A stretch of 64,000 bases of DNA. Source: Pseudomonas furukawaii (GTDB lineage: Bacteria > Pseudomonadota > Gammaproteobacteria > Pseudomonadales > Pseudomonadaceae). The notes under the pieces are model-generated. The model saw only the letters and a list, made by a program, of their open reading frames with translations. It was not told the DNA's origin and did no database searches. Positions within the stretch are counted from its first letter, which is position 1. The number at the start of each line of letters is the position of its first letter. Positions 40,469 to 51,514 of the stretch are shown here, in pieces. The stretch lies in assembly GCF_002355475.1 (NCBI RefSeq), contig NZ_AP014862.1, forward strand, positions 1,178,001 to 1,242,000. Direction: 5' to 3'. The position numbers and the translations under genes are program-made.

Positions 40469-41707
40469 ATGTTGAAAATCAACGGCCCCCGCTTGTGGGC
40501 CAGCCTGATGGCCATGGCCGAAGTCGGCGCCACGGCCCGCGGAGGCAGCCGTCGCCTCGCCCTTTCCGAGGAGGATGCCGCCGGCCGCGAGCTGTTCGGG
40601 CAATGGTGCCGCGAGGCGGGCATGAGCCTGTCCAGGGACGCGGTGGGGAATCTGTTCGCCCGCCGTGCCGGGCGGGACGATGCCTTGGCCCCGGTGATGA
40701 TGGGCAGCCACCTGGATACCCAGCCCGAGGGCGGCCGCTTCGACGGCGTCTATGGCGTGCTGGCCGGGCTGGAGGTGGTGAGGACCCTGAACGACCTGGG
40801 CATCGAGACCGAGAAGCCCCTGGAGATCGCCGTCTGGACCAACGAGGAGGGTGCCCGCTTCACCCCGGCGATGCTGGGGTCGGCGGCTTTCACCGGCGCC
40901 ATGTCCCTGGAGGCCGCGCTGGCCTCGCGGGACGCCGAGGGCATCAGCGTGGCCGAGGCCCTGGCCGCTTGCGGACAGGCCGGTGAGCGCCCGCCGGGCG
41001 TGCCGCTGGACGCTTACTTCGAGGCCCATATCGAACAGGGGCCGGTGCTGGAGGACAACGGCAAGGTGATTGGCGTGGTCACCGGCGGGCAGGCGATCTG
41101 TTGGCTGGATATCCAGGTGGAAGGGCAGGCCGCCCATGCCGGCACCACGCCCATGCCGTTGCGCCGCGACGCGCTGTTCGGCGCCGCCGAGATGATCCAG
41201 GGGCTGGAGCGCCTGGCGGCGCGATTCGCCCCCGCCGGTCTGGTCACGGTCGGGCAGCTGGAGATCGCCAAGTCCTCGCGCAACACCATCCCCGGCGACA
41301 TGAGGTTCACCCTCGACCTGCGCAATCCGGATGACGCCGTGCTGGCGCGGATGGAGCGCGAGGCCCGTGCGCTGATCGCCGCCGTCGCCGAGGGGCGGGG
41401 ACTGGCCGCACGGGTCGAGCCCCACTGGTTGAGCCCGGCGACACCCTTCGACGCCGACTGCGTGGCGGCGGTACGCGCTGCCGCCCAGGCCCTGGGATAC
41501 AGCCATCAGGACATCGTCAGCGGTGCGGGCCACGACGCCATCCACCTGGCGCGTTTCTGTCCCACGGCCATGGTGTTCATTCCCTGCGTGGGCGGCCTCA
41601 GTCACAACGAGGCGGAAGACGCCCTGCCCAGTGATGTGGCCCAGGGGGCGGACGTGCTGTTGAACGCGGTGCTGGCGAGGGCCGGACGCGCAGATGGCGT
41701 CTGTTGA
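40469..41707 (+). CDS. Zn-dependent amidase/carbamoylase (M20 family)
   Basis: 412 aa from ATG 40469 with GAGG upstream; the earlier in-frame start at 40367 is in the promoter area. Binuclear metal motifs of the hydantoinase/carbamoylase family are present: G-S-H-L-D-T-Q-P-E-G-G-R-F-D-G, T-N-E-E-G-A-R-F, H-I-E-Q-G-P, and the final H-N-E. Relatives are N-carbamoyl-L-amino-acid hydrolase, beta-ureidopropionase and allantoate amidohydrolase. No other hydantoin, pyrimidine or allantoin gene is near, so the substrate stays open. Control by the divergent LysR is likely. Confidence 0.9.
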   Translation: MLKINGPRLWASLMAMAEVGATARGGSRRLALSEEDAAGRELFGQWCREAGMSLSRDAVGNLFARRAGRDDALAPVMMGSHLDTQPEGGRFDGVYGVLAGLEVVRTLNDLGIETEKPLEIAVWTNEEGARFTPAMLGSAAFTGAMSLEAALASRDAEGISVAEALAACGQAGERPPGVPLDAYFEAHIEQGPVLEDNGKVIGVVTGGQAICWLDIQVEGQAAHAGTTPMPLRRDALFGAAEMIQGLERLAARFAPAGLVTVGQLEIAKSSRNTIPGDMRFTLDLRNPDDAVLARMEREARALIAAVAEGRGLAARVEPHWLSPATPFDADCVAAVRAAAQALGYSHQDIVSGAGHDAIHLARFCPTAMVFIPCVGGLSHNEAEDALPSDVAQGADVLLNAVLARAGRADGVC

Positions 41708-42022
41708 TCGTCGGGGAAAGGAGGTATTCGGGAGAAGCGGGACTTTCGACTTTAACGGGCTGATTTCCGGGCGCCAAGGTCTTTTTCTCCTGGTGTGAAA
41801 AAAGATCCGGTAGGGAAAAAAAGTCTTTTTCCTGTCATCCCGAATGGAGTATTAAAAAGCCAAGACCGCCGAATCCTGCAGACAGGTGGCGGCCAATGGC
41901 CCTCACCTCGTTGGCACCTTCCCTCGCTCCGGCATGACCCGGAGCGAGGAGGTTGGCGGTCCCCCGCGGCGGAGCGCCTCCCTGGCATTCCGTCGCCTGG
42001 CCCGATAAGAAGGTGAACGAGT
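41708..42022. other. Intergenic region with two A/T hairpins
   Basis: No gene is supported. It contains GGTCTTTTT...AAAAAAGATCC (about 41778-41809) and GGAAAAA/TTTTTCC (41814-41832), A/T-stem hairpins that could end transcription of the amidase. The right end holds the AAGGTG ribosome site of the PhoH gene. Confidence 0.5.
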
Positions 42023-43414
42023 ATGGATGACCACGGACGCTCCCGCCCTACCGCTCCAACCTTGTATGCGCTCGACACCAATGTCCTGATTCACGATCCC
42101 AACGCCCTGTTGAATTTCCAGGAACACCACGTGGCCATTCCCATGACCGTGCTGGAGGAACTGGACAAGCTCAAGACCGGCAAGCAGGGGGTCGCCGCTG
42201 AATGCCGGCAGGCCATTCGCAACATCGACAAGATCCTCAGCGGTGCCACCCCTGAGGAAGTGGAGCACGGAGTCCCCATCCAGCGAGAGAAGAGCGGCCC
42301 CTGCGGCTTTCTCTCGATCCTCATGAGCAAGCGCGCAGCCCCTATCACCTGGCTGCCGGAAGACCTCAACGACAACAAGATCATCAACCAGTTGGTGGAG
42401 CTGAAGAGTCGTCGCCCGGGCATGTCCGTGGTGCTGGTGACCAAGGACATCAACATGCGCCTGAAGGCGCGTGCCTGCGGGATCGACTCGGAGGACTACC
42501 ACACCGACCAGTTGGTGGACGACGTCTCCCTGCTGTCCCGGGGCTACCACGACATGACGGGCTCCTTCTGGGACCGCGTGAGCAAGGTGGAAACCCGCCA
42601 GGATCATGGTCGGACCTGGCACCGGGTGCAGCTTACCGACAACCTGCCGGCGGTCCATGTCAACGAGTACATCGTCGATGAACAGGGCTTCGTCGGCTGG
42701 ATCAAGGGCATCCGCAACGACGAACTGCTGATCCTCGACCTGCACCAGGAGCCGTTGCTGCACCAGGAAGCCTGGGGCCTGCGTCCCCGTGACGTGTACC
42801 AGGCGCTGGCGCTCTACGCGCTGCTGGACCCGGATATCCACCTGGTCAACCTCACCGGCGCGGCGGGCTCGGGCAAGACCATCCTGGCGCTTGCCGCCGC
42901 CATCGAGCAGACCATGGTGAGCAAGCGCTACCGGCGCATCATCGCCACCCGCAGCGTACAGGGGCTCGACCAGGAGATCGGCTTCCTGCCGGGTACCGAG
43001 GCCGAGAAGATGGAGCCCTGGCTGGGGGCGATCACCGACAACCTCGAAGCCCTGCACATGGACGACGAGAACACCCATGGCAGCGTGGACTACATCCTCA
43101 GCAAGGTGCCGCTGCAGTTCAAATCCCTCAACTACATCCGTGGCCGCAGCTTCCAGCAGAGCCTGATCATCATCGACGAGTGCCAGAACCTGACGCCGCA
43201 CCAGATGAAAACCATCATCACCCGTGCCGGCACCGGCTCCAAGGTGATCTGTCTGGGCAACCTGGCGCAGATCGACACCCCTTACCTGTCGGCCCCCAGC
43301 TCGGGCCTCACCTACCTCACCGAACGCTTCAAGGACTTCCCCCACGGCGTGCACATCACCCTCCAGGGTGTGCCGCGCTCCGTGCTGGCCGAGTACGCCG
43401 AAGCCCACATGTGA
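42023..43414 (+). CDS. PIN domain-PhoH family ATPase (YlaK-like)
   Basis: 463 aa. The N-terminal ~150 residues are a PIN nuclease domain (Y-A-L-D-T-N-V-L-I-H-D, and V-L-E-E-L-D). The C-terminal half is the PhoH ATPase: Walker A G-A-A-G-S-G-K-T near 285-292 and Walker B I-I-I-D-E-C-Q-N near 385. PIN-PhoH proteins are RNA helicase/nucleases. It stands 81 bp before moaC, as in P. aeruginosa. Confidence 0.92.
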   Translation: MDDHGRSRPTAPTLYALDTNVLIHDPNALLNFQEHHVAIPMTVLEELDKLKTGKQGVAAECRQAIRNIDKILSGATPEEVEHGVPIQREKSGPCGFLSILMSKRAAPITWLPEDLNDNKIINQLVELKSRRPGMSVVLVTKDINMRLKARACGIDSEDYHTDQLVDDVSLLSRGYHDMTGSFWDRVSKVETRQDHGRTWHRVQLTDNLPAVHVNEYIVDEQGFVGWIKGIRNDELLILDLHQEPLLHQEAWGLRPRDVYQALALYALLDPDIHLVNLTGAAGSGKTILALAAAIEQTMVSKRYRRIIATRSVQGLDQEIGFLPGTEAEKMEPWLGAITDNLEALHMDDENTHGSVDYILSKVPLQFKSLNYIRGRSFQQSLIIIDECQNLTPHQMKTIITRAGTGSKVICLGNLAQIDTPYLSAPSSGLTYLTERFKDFPHGVHITLQGVPRSVLAEYAEAHM

Positions 43415-43461
43415 CCTTCACCTCCCGCCGGGCGGCCCCTGCCGCCCGGTGAGGATTTCTG

Positions 43462-43469
43462 TATACAAT
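43462..43469 (+). promoter_or_regulatory. Possible -10 element before moaC
   Basis: TATACAAT, 26 bases before the GTG of moaC. No good -35 is seen at the right spacing, so this is a weak call. Confidence 0.3.
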
Positions 43470-43495
43470 CGGTCTCCTGCCCGAGGAGACTTGCT

Positions 43496-43966
43496 GTGCT
43501 AACCCATCTCGATTCCGAAGGTCGCGCCAACATGGTCGACGTCACCGAAAAAGCGGTGACGGCCCGTGAGGCGACGGCCGAAGCCCGTGTGCGCATGCAT
43601 CCGGAAACCCTCGCCATGATCCAGTCCGGCGGCCACCCCAAGGGAGACGTATTCGCCGTGGCGCGCATCGCCGGCATCCAGGCGGCGAAGAAGACCTCCG
43701 ACCTGATTCCCCTGTGTCACCCCCTGATGCTCACCAGCGTCAAGGTGGAGCTGGATGCCGAGGGCGATGACTGCGTGCGCATCGTCGCCCGTTGCAAGCT
43801 GGCGGGGCAGACCGGGGTGGAAATGGAAGCCCTGACCGCCGCCAGCGTCGCGGCGCTGACGATCTACGACATGTGCAAGGCGGTGGATCGCGGCATGACC
43901 ATCGAACAGGTGCGCCTGCTGGAGAAGCTGGGCGGCAAGAGCGGCCACTACAAGGCCGGGGAGTGA
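43496..43966 (+). CDS. moaC: Cyclic pyranopterin monophosphate synthase MoaC
   Basis: 156 aa from GTG 43496, after a GAGGAG ribosome site. M-V-D-V-T-E-K near 13-19, I-P-L-C-H-P-L near 70, and the G-V-E-M-E-A-L-T-A motif with K-A-V-D-R-G-M are the MoaC active-site elements. It forms cPMP from the MoaA product in molybdenum cofactor synthesis. moaA is not in this window. Confidence 0.97.
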   Translation: MLTHLDSEGRANMVDVTEKAVTAREATAEARVRMHPETLAMIQSGGHPKGDVFAVARIAGIQAAKKTSDLIPLCHPLMLTSVKVELDAEGDDCVRIVARCKLAGQTGVEMEALTAASVAALTIYDMCKAVDRGMTIEQVRLLEKLGGKSGHYKAGE

Positions 43967-43968
43967 AG

Positions 43969-44217
43969 ATGATTCGCGTGCAGTATTTCGCCCGTTACCG
44001 TGAAGCGCTCGGCATCGACGGCGAGCAACTCAACTGGGACTCGGCCTTCGCGAAGCTGGATGACCTGCGTCGGCACCTGCTGGCCCGTGGCGGCGTCTGG
44101 GACGTGCTGGCGGAGCAGAACCTGATGTGCGCCCGCAACCAGGAGCTGTGCAGCCTGGACGAGGCCCTGGTCGACGGTGACGAGGTCGCCTTCTTCCCCA
44201 CCGTGACAGGAGGCTGA
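43969..44217 (+). CDS. moaD: Molybdopterin synthase small subunit MoaD
   Basis: 82 aa, ubiquitin-like fold, ending in the required diglycine (T-V-T-G-G) whose C-terminus carries sulfur as a thiocarboxylate. It starts 2 bp after moaC and ends 1 bp before moaE, so the three form one operon and D and E make the MPT synthase. Confidence 0.95.
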   Translation: MIRVQYFARYREALGIDGEQLNWDSAFAKLDDLRRHLLARGGVWDVLAEQNLMCARNQELCSLDEALVDGDEVAFFPTVTGG

Positions 44218-44218
44218 C

Positions 44219-44668
44219 ATGGCCATTCGCGTGCAGGAATCCGCCTTCGATCCGGGCCGGGAGCTCAATGCCCTGCACGCCGCCAACGTGGGGATTGGTG
44301 CGGTGGTGGGGTTTGTCGGCTACGTGCGGGATTTCAATGATGGCCAGGACGTGGCGGGCATGTACCTCGAGCACTATCCCGGCATGACCGAGAAGGCCCT
44401 GGAGAAGATCGCCCTTGAGGCCGGCGAGCGCTGGCCGTTGCTCAACGTGGAGATCCTCCACCGCATCGGCCGGCTGGAGCCGGGCGAGCCCATCGTCTTC
44501 GTCGGCACCGCCAGCGCCCATCGCCAGGCGGCATTCGACGCCTGCAACTTCATCATGGACTTCCTCAAGACCCGCGCTCCCTTCTGGAAGAAGGAAGACA
44601 CCCCCGAGGGCCCCCGCTGGGTGGAAGGGCGCTGCAGCGACAAGGCGGCCGCCGAACGCTGGAAATGA
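44219..44668 (+). CDS. moaE: Molybdopterin synthase large subunit MoaE
   Basis: 149 aa. G-F-V-G-Y-V-R-D-F-N, H-R-I-G-R-L, and F-W-K-K-E (active-site lysine region) are the MoaE motifs. With MoaD it puts two sulfurs into cPMP to make molybdopterin. Last gene of the moaCDE set; a terminator follows. Confidence 0.97.
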   Translation: MAIRVQESAFDPGRELNALHAANVGIGAVVGFVGYVRDFNDGQDVAGMYLEHYPGMTEKALEKIALEAGERWPLLNVEILHRIGRLEPGEPIVFVGTASAHRQAAFDACNFIMDFLKTRAPFWKKEDTPEGPRWVEGRCSDKAAAERWK

Positions 44669-44719
44669 TGCATCGCCGGGGTGGATGAGCGCGCCTCGAC
44701 AAGCTGCTGGTCCCTTCCG

Positions 44720-44743
44720 AAGCCTGGTTCGCCGGGCTTTTTC
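44720..44743 (+). terminator. Terminator after moaE
   Basis: Stem AGCCTGG / CCGGGCT (one T-G pair) with a short loop, then a T-run. Confidence 0.7.
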
Positions 44744-44760
44744 ATGGGCGATTGACGATG

Positions 44761-44795
44761 TGTACATTTGAGTCCAGTATGGACTCACAAGTACA
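44761..44795. promoter_or_regulatory. Large palindrome upstream of an orphan binding-protein gene
   Basis: Two 16-base arms (TGTACATTTGAGTCCA and TGGACTCACAAGTACA) around a GTA centre, matching at 14 of 16 positions. TTGACG at about 44753-44758 just before it is a good -35, so the palindrome would overlap the promoter as an operator. An RNA hairpin is the alternative. Confidence 0.5.
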
Positions 44796-44943
44796 AAACG
44801 GCGGCATCCACGATGACCCAGCATCAGCCAACGCCCCCTCGAAACCGCCTCGGCGCGGTTTCCTTCGCTGCCTCGCACATCCATTTCGAACCGGTTCGTC
44901 ACGCACCGTGGCGGACCCCATTCCGTACTGCGGGAGCCACACC

Positions 44944-45720
44944 ATGAAGAAGTTCGTCCTCCTGGGCAGCCTTGCCCTCGGCCTCATCGCCTCCAGCGCC
45001 TTCGCCGCCGACAATGCCCTGCGCATCGGCATCGAAGCCGCCTATCCGCCCTTCGCCTTCAAGACCCCGGACGGCCAGATCGCCGGTTTCGACTACGACA
45101 TCGGCAATGCCCTGTGCGAGGAAATGAAGGTCAAGTGCCAGTGGATCGAGCAGGAGTTCGACGGGCTGATTCCCTCCCTCAAGGTGAGGAAGGTGGATGC
45201 GGTGCTGTCGTCCATGACCATCACCGAGGAGCGTCGCAAGTCGGTGGATTTCACCGGCAAGTACTACTACAGCCCGGCGCGCCTGGTGATGAAGAAGGGC
45301 AGTGCGGTGGATCCGGAGTTCAAGAGCCTGGTGGGCAAGACCGTCGGTACCCAGCGCTCCACCACCACCGATCGCTTCGCCACCGAGGTGCTGGAGCCCA
45401 AGGGGGTGAAGGTGGTGCGCTACAGCACCCAGAACGAGATCTACCTGGACGTGCTGTCCGGCCGCCTGGATGCCGTGCTGGCGGATGTCTTCCCCCTGAA
45501 CGAAGGCTTCCTGAAGACCGATAACGGCAAGGACTACGAGTTTGTCGGGCCGGTGCTGAACGATCCCAAGTATTTCGGCGAGGGCGCCGGGATCGCCGTG
45601 CGCAAGGGTGATGACGCGCTCCGTGAGCAGTTCGATGGGGCGATCAAGGCCCTGCGGCAGAATGGCAAGTACCAGGCGATCCAGGCCAAGTACTTCGATT
45701 TCGATATCTACGGCGACTGA
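44944..45720 (+). CDS. Cationic amino-acid ABC transporter binding protein
   Basis: 258 aa from ATG 44944. Signal peptide ends S-A-F-A-A-D. SBP family 3: [22 protein letters not shown], and S-S-M-T-I-T-E-E-R. It is close to lysine/arginine/ornithine proteins such as AotJ and ArgT. No permease or ATPase gene lies beside it; the adjacent aap genes read the other way and have their own binding protein, so it must share a transporter coded elsewhere. Confidence 0.88.
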   Translation: MKKFVLLGSLALGLIASSAFAADNALRIGIEAAYPPFAFKTPDGQIAGFDYDIGNALCEEMKVKCQWIEQEFDGLIPSLKVRKVDAVLSSMTITEERRKSVDFTGKYYYSPARLVMKKGSAVDPEFKSLVGKTVGTQRSTTTDRFATEVLEPKGVKVVRYSTQNEIYLDVLSGRLDAVLADVFPLNEGFLKTDNGKDYEFVGPVLNDPKYFGEGAGIAVRKGDDALREQFDGAIKALRQNGKYQAIQAKYFDFDIYGD

Positions 45721-45758
45721 TGAGGGTGCGTACCGCGGGCCAATCCGCGAAGCCATGA

Positions 45759-45785
45759 AAAAGGGAGCCCGAGGGCTCCCTTTCT
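45759..45785. terminator. Bidirectional terminator
   Basis: A-run, stem GGGAGCCC / GGGCTCCC, then T-rich bases, between the convergent binding-protein and aapP genes. Confidence 0.85.
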
Positions 45786-45802
45786 CATTCGGCCATCCGT
45801 AC

Positions 45803-46564
<762 letters not shown>

Positions 46565-46574
46565 GGGGTGACTC

Positions 46575-47672
46575 CTAACGCTTGTGGCCGGTGTCCAGCT
46601 TGCGCTCCAGGCTCATGGAGTAGCGGGACATGCCGAAACAGAAGATCCAGAACACCAGGGCGGCGAAGACGTAGCCTTCGGTGGCCATCCCCAGCCAGGC
46701 CGGGTCGGTGGTGGCTTGCTTGATGCTGTTGAGCAGGTCGAACAGGCCGATGATGATCACCAGGCTGGTGTCCTTGAACAGCGCGATGAAGGTGTTGACG
46801 ATGCCGGGGATCACCAGTTTCAGGGCTTGCGGCAGTATCACCAGGCCCATCATCCGCCAGTAGCCCAGGCCCATGGCCCCGGCCGCCTCGTACTGCCCCT
46901 TGGGGATGGCCTGCAGGCCGCCCCGCACCACTTCGGCGATGTAGGCCGACTGGAAGAGGATCACGCCGATCAGGGCCCGCAGCAGCTTGTCGAAGGACAG
47001 GCCTTCCGGCAGGAACAGCGGCAGCATCACCGAGGACATGAAGAGCACGGTGATCAGCGGCACGCCCCGCCAGAATTCGATGAAGGTCACGCAGATGACC
47101 TTGATCGCCGGCATATTGGAGCGTCGTCCCAGGGCCAGCATGATGCCCAGCGGCAGCGCGCCGACGATGCCCACGGCGGCGATCACCAGGGTCAGCATCA
47201 GGCCGCCCCAGCGGCTGGTGGAGACGGTTTCCAGCCCCAGGAATCCACCATGCAGCAGCCAGTAGGCCACCAGCGGGTAGATCACCAGGAAGGCCAGGCC
47301 GTACTTCACCTTGAACTGGAACCGGGGGACGAACAGCGGTGCGGCACCGATGATCGCCACCCAGACGGCCAGGTCCACGCGCCAGCGCAGGGCTTCCGGG
47401 TAGAAGCCGTACATGAACTGGGCGAAGCGCACCTTGATGAAGACCCAGCAGGCGCCCTCGCTGGTGCAGTCGGCGCGGGTGGTGCCGGTCCAGTCGGCCT
47501 GGAAGAAGGCCCACTGCAGCAGCGGCGGCACGATCAGCCACACCAGGTAGATGGCGAGCAGGGTCAGCAGGGTGTTGAACCAATTGGAGAAGAGGTTGCT
47601 GCGCAGCCAGCCGACGGCGCCCACGGTGGTCCGGGGTGGCGGCTGGTCGGGCTTGAATACATGTGTCGTCAT
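46575..47672 (-). CDS. aapM: Amino-acid ABC transporter permease AapM
   Basis: 365 aa, longer than simple HisM-type permeases, as usual for AapM. About eight helices with an inserted periplasmic loop; the EAA loop is in [12 protein letters not shown], which docks the ATPase. It pairs with AapQ. Lies 10 bp from both neighbours. Confidence 0.93.
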   Translation of the reverse strand: MTTHVFKPDQPPPRTTVGAVGWLRSNLFSNWFNTLLTLLAIYLVWLIVPPLLQWAFFQADWTGTTRADCTSEGACWVFIKVRFAQFMYGFYPEALRWRVDLAVWVAIIGAAPLFVPRFQFKVKYGLAFLVIYPLVAYWLLHGGFLGLETVSTSRWGGLMLTLVIAAVGIVGALPLGIMLALGRRSNMPAIKVICVTFIEFWRGVPLITVLFMSSVMLPLFLPEGLSFDKLLRALIGVILFQSAYIAEVVRGGLQAIPKGQYEAAGAMGLGYWRMMGLVILPQALKLVIPGIVNTFIALFKDTSLVIIIGLFDLLNSIKQATTDPAWLGMATEGYVFAALVFWIFCFGMSRYSMSLERKLDTGHKR

Positions 47673-47682
47673 GGTTCGGGCC

Positions 47683-48870
47683 TCACCGCTCGATCAGCGC
47701 GATGCGCTTGTTGTACCAGTTCATCAACATCGAAATGCTGATGCTGATGGCCAGGTAGACGCTCATGGTGATGGCGATCACCTCGATGGCCTGTCCGGTC
47801 TGATTCAGCACGGTGCCGGCGAACAGCGAGACCATGTCCGGGTAGCCGATGCCGGCCGCGAGCGACGAGTTCTTGGTCAGGTTCAGGTACTGGCTGGTGA
47901 GCGGCGGGATGATGACGCGCATGGCCTGCGGAATGATCACCAGGCGCAGGGTCTTGCCGCCGGGCAGGCCGAGGGAGCGCGCCGCTTCGGTCTGGCCGTG
48001 GCTCACCGACTGGATACCGGAGCGCACGTTCTCGGCGATGAAGGCGGCGGTGTACACGGTCAGCGCCAGGGTCAGGGCGATCAGTTCCGGGATCACCACC
48101 CAGCCGCCGCGGAAGTTGAAGCCCTGCAGCGCCGGCATGCTCCAGGTGAAGGGCGAGCCGAACGCCAGGGACGCCAGCCCCGGGATCACCACCAGCAGCG
48201 CCAGGGCGCTGAGCAGCACCGGGAAGCGCTGGCCCGTGGCTTCACGCTTGGCCTTGGCCCAGCGGGCGATGGCGATGATGCCGAGCAATGCCAGCGCCAC
48301 GGCGACGAGGAAGGGCCAGAAGCCTTCGGCCATGGTGGGGGCCGGCATGTACAGGCCGCGGTTGTTGAGGAAGAAGTGCTCGCCGAGGGCCAGGCTCTGG
48401 CGCGGCCCCGGCATGGGCAGCATCACCGCGAAGTACCAGAAGAAAATCTGCAGCAGCGGTGGGATGTTGCGGAAGACTTCGATGTAGACGGTGGCGAGCT
48501 TGCGGATCAGCCAGTTCGGCGACAGGCGCGCCACGCCCAGCAGGAAGCCGAGCAGGGTGGCGAAGAAGATGCCGATGCCCGACACCAGCAGGGTGTTGAG
48601 CAGGCCGATGACGAAGACCCGGGCGTAGCTGTGGCTCTCGTTGTAGTCGATCAGGTGTTGGGAGATGCCGAAGCCGGCGCTCTGCTCGAGGAAATCGAAG
48701 CCGGAAAGGATGCCGCGTTGTTCGAGGTTGTGCTGGGTGTTCTGGAACAGGTACCAGCCCATTGCGACGACCGCGATGACGGCGATGATCTGGAATAGCC
48801 ACGCGCGCGCCTTGGGGTCGGTCAGGACCGAGCCTTTCGGGGCACGCGGGGCGGTAGCGGGTTTTTGCAT
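47683..48870 (-). CDS. aapQ: Amino-acid ABC transporter permease AapQ
   Basis: 395 aa with about eight helices and an extra periplasmic segment near 130-250. EAA loop is T-E-A-A-R-S-L-G-L-P-G. Forms the membrane channel with AapM. It is separated from aapJ by 111 bp with two hairpins, so it is probably made in smaller amounts than the binding protein. Confidence 0.93.
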   Translation of the reverse strand: MQKPATAPRAPKGSVLTDPKARAWLFQIIAVIAVVAMGWYLFQNTQHNLEQRGILSGFDFLEQSAGFGISQHLIDYNESHSYARVFVIGLLNTLLVSGIGIFFATLLGFLLGVARLSPNWLIRKLATVYIEVFRNIPPLLQIFFWYFAVMLPMPGPRQSLALGEHFFLNNRGLYMPAPTMAEGFWPFLVAVALALLGIIAIARWAKAKREATGQRFPVLLSALALLVVIPGLASLAFGSPFTWSMPALQGFNFRGGWVVIPELIALTLALTVYTAAFIAENVRSGIQSVSHGQTEAARSLGLPGGKTLRLVIIPQAMRVIIPPLTSQYLNLTKNSSLAAGIGYPDMVSLFAGTVLNQTGQAIEVIAITMSVYLAISISISMLMNWYNKRIALIER

Positions 48871-48889
48871 GACAGCCCTCTAGGAACCG

Positions 48890-48975
48890 CTGGCCGGCCG
48901 GATGGGGGACGGCCGGCCAGGGTTCACGTCTTGTATGGAACTCAGACCCGGCGGCGACTTCATGTCACCGCCGGG
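48890..48975. other. Tandem hairpins between aapJ and aapQ
   Basis: 48890-48920: perfect 11-bp stem CTGGCCGGCCG / CGGCCGGCCAG. 48947-48975: stem CCCGGCGG / CCGCCGGG. Neither has a T-run on the operon strand. Such structures after binding-protein genes protect the upstream mRNA from decay and set SBP levels above permease. Confidence 0.7.
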
Positions 48976-48981
48976 CGACGG

Positions 48982-50010
48982 TCAGCGCACCGGCGGTGCG
49001 TACTGCAGACCGCCCTTGTTCCACAGGGCGTTGAGACCACGTTCGATCTTCAGCTCGCTGCCGGCACCGACGTTGGCTTCGAAGATCTCGCCGTAGTTGC
49101 CGACCTGCTTGACGATCTGCACCGCCCAGTCCTTCGGCAGCTTCAGGTCCTTGCCGAACTCGCCTTCGGTGCCCAGCAGGCGGGCGATGTCCGGGTTCTT
49201 GGTGGTCTTGGCCATCTCCTCGACGTTCTTCGAGGTGATGCCCAGTTCCTCGGCGTTGACCATCGCGAACAGCGACCAGCGCACGATGTCGAACCACTCC
49301 TCGTCACCCTGGCGCACGGACGGGCCCAGGGGTTCCTTGGAGATCACTTCCGGCAGCACCACGTACTCGTCCGGTGCGGCCAGCTTGATGCGCTGGGCAT
49401 AGAGCTGGGACTGGTCGGAGGTCAGCACGTCGCAACGACCGGACTCGAGGGACTTGGCGCTCTCGTCGGAGGTGTCGTAGGTGATGGGGGTGTACTTCAG
49501 GTTGTTGGCGCGGAAGTAGTCGGACAGGTTCAGCTCGGTGGTGGTGCCGGCCTGGATGCAGACGGTGGCGCCATCGAGTTCCTTGGCGCTGGAAACGCCG
49601 AGCTTCTTGTTCACCAGGAAGCCCTGGCCGTCGTAGTAGGTCACGCCGGCGAAATTCAGGCCCATGGCGGCATCGCGGGAACTGGTCCAGGTGGTGTTGC
49701 GGGACAGCACATCCACTTCGCCGGACTGCAGGGCGGTGAAGCGTTCCTTGGCGGTCAGCGGGCTGTACTTGACCTTGCTGGCGTCGCCGAACACGGCGGC
49801 GGCGACGGCGCGGCACACGTCCACGTCGATGCCCTTGTAGTTGCCCTTGCCATCGGCGTAGGAGAAGCCCGGGAGGCCGTCACTGATGCCGCACTGCACG
49901 TAGCCCTTCTTCTTCACCGCGTCCAGGGTGGCGCCCGCCTGAGCGAAACCGCTGACACCGAGAACGGTTGCCGCGGTCAGCACGGCCAGGGTGGATTTCA
50001 CCATCTTCAT
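48982..50010 (-). CDS. aapJ: General L-amino-acid binding protein AapJ
   Basis: 342 aa from ATG 50010, with GGAGG 5-6 bases upstream (a TTG one codon earlier is not needed). Signal peptide ends A-Q-A-G-A. SBP family 3 with V-Q-C-G-I-S-D-G-L-P-G-F-S and D-V-C-R-A-V-A-A-A-V-F-G. It is the longer AapJ subtype with a C-terminal extension. First gene of aapJQMP. Confidence 0.94.
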   Translation of the reverse strand: MKMVKSTLAVLTAATVLGVSGFAQAGATLDAVKKKGYVQCGISDGLPGFSYADGKGNYKGIDVDVCRAVAAAVFGDASKVKYSPLTAKERFTALQSGEVDVLSRNTTWTSSRDAAMGLNFAGVTYYDGQGFLVNKKLGVSSAKELDGATVCIQAGTTTELNLSDYFRANNLKYTPITYDTSDESAKSLESGRCDVLTSDQSQLYAQRIKLAAPDEYVVLPEVISKEPLGPSVRQGDEEWFDIVRWSLFAMVNAEELGITSKNVEEMAKTTKNPDIARLLGTEGEFGKDLKLPKDWAVQIVKQVGNYGEIFEANVGAGSELKIERGLNALWNKGGLQYAPPVR

Positions 50011-51146
<1,136 letters not shown>

Positions 51147-51514
51147 TCCCGCCTCCCGGACCTGACCCGCCCGGTGGACTGTGGCGCGAAGTTCCGACTG
51201 ATGGCCAGGAGCTATCTATACTCCAGGCGCGGGCCGCCCTTCCGGGCGGCTCTCCATCGCCTCCATCCATTGAACCGTCGCGCTCGGGGACGCTCGCCCG
51301 GGTACCGTTGCGCGCCCTGAAACCTGTTGCAAAACGGTTGCGAATGAACGGAATCGTCGCGTTCCTGACAGTGATCCGGCCGTCTGTCGGTCAGCTGGGG
51401 GGCAGGCATTGCCAGACAAAAAGTGCGGGAATACTGTCGCACCGGGTTAACACTTGAGACAGGGATGGTCAGCGGTGTCGTCCGCTTCGACTGCCTCCCG
51501 AGGTCGTTGCAGCC
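51147..51514. other. Intergenic region with one hairpin
   Basis: No gene supported. 51233-51250 has stem GCCGCCC / GGGCGGC with a TTCC loop and no T-run, a possible weak terminator for the esterase. The right end carries the promoter region of the next gene; I see no sure promoter. Confidence 0.45.
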
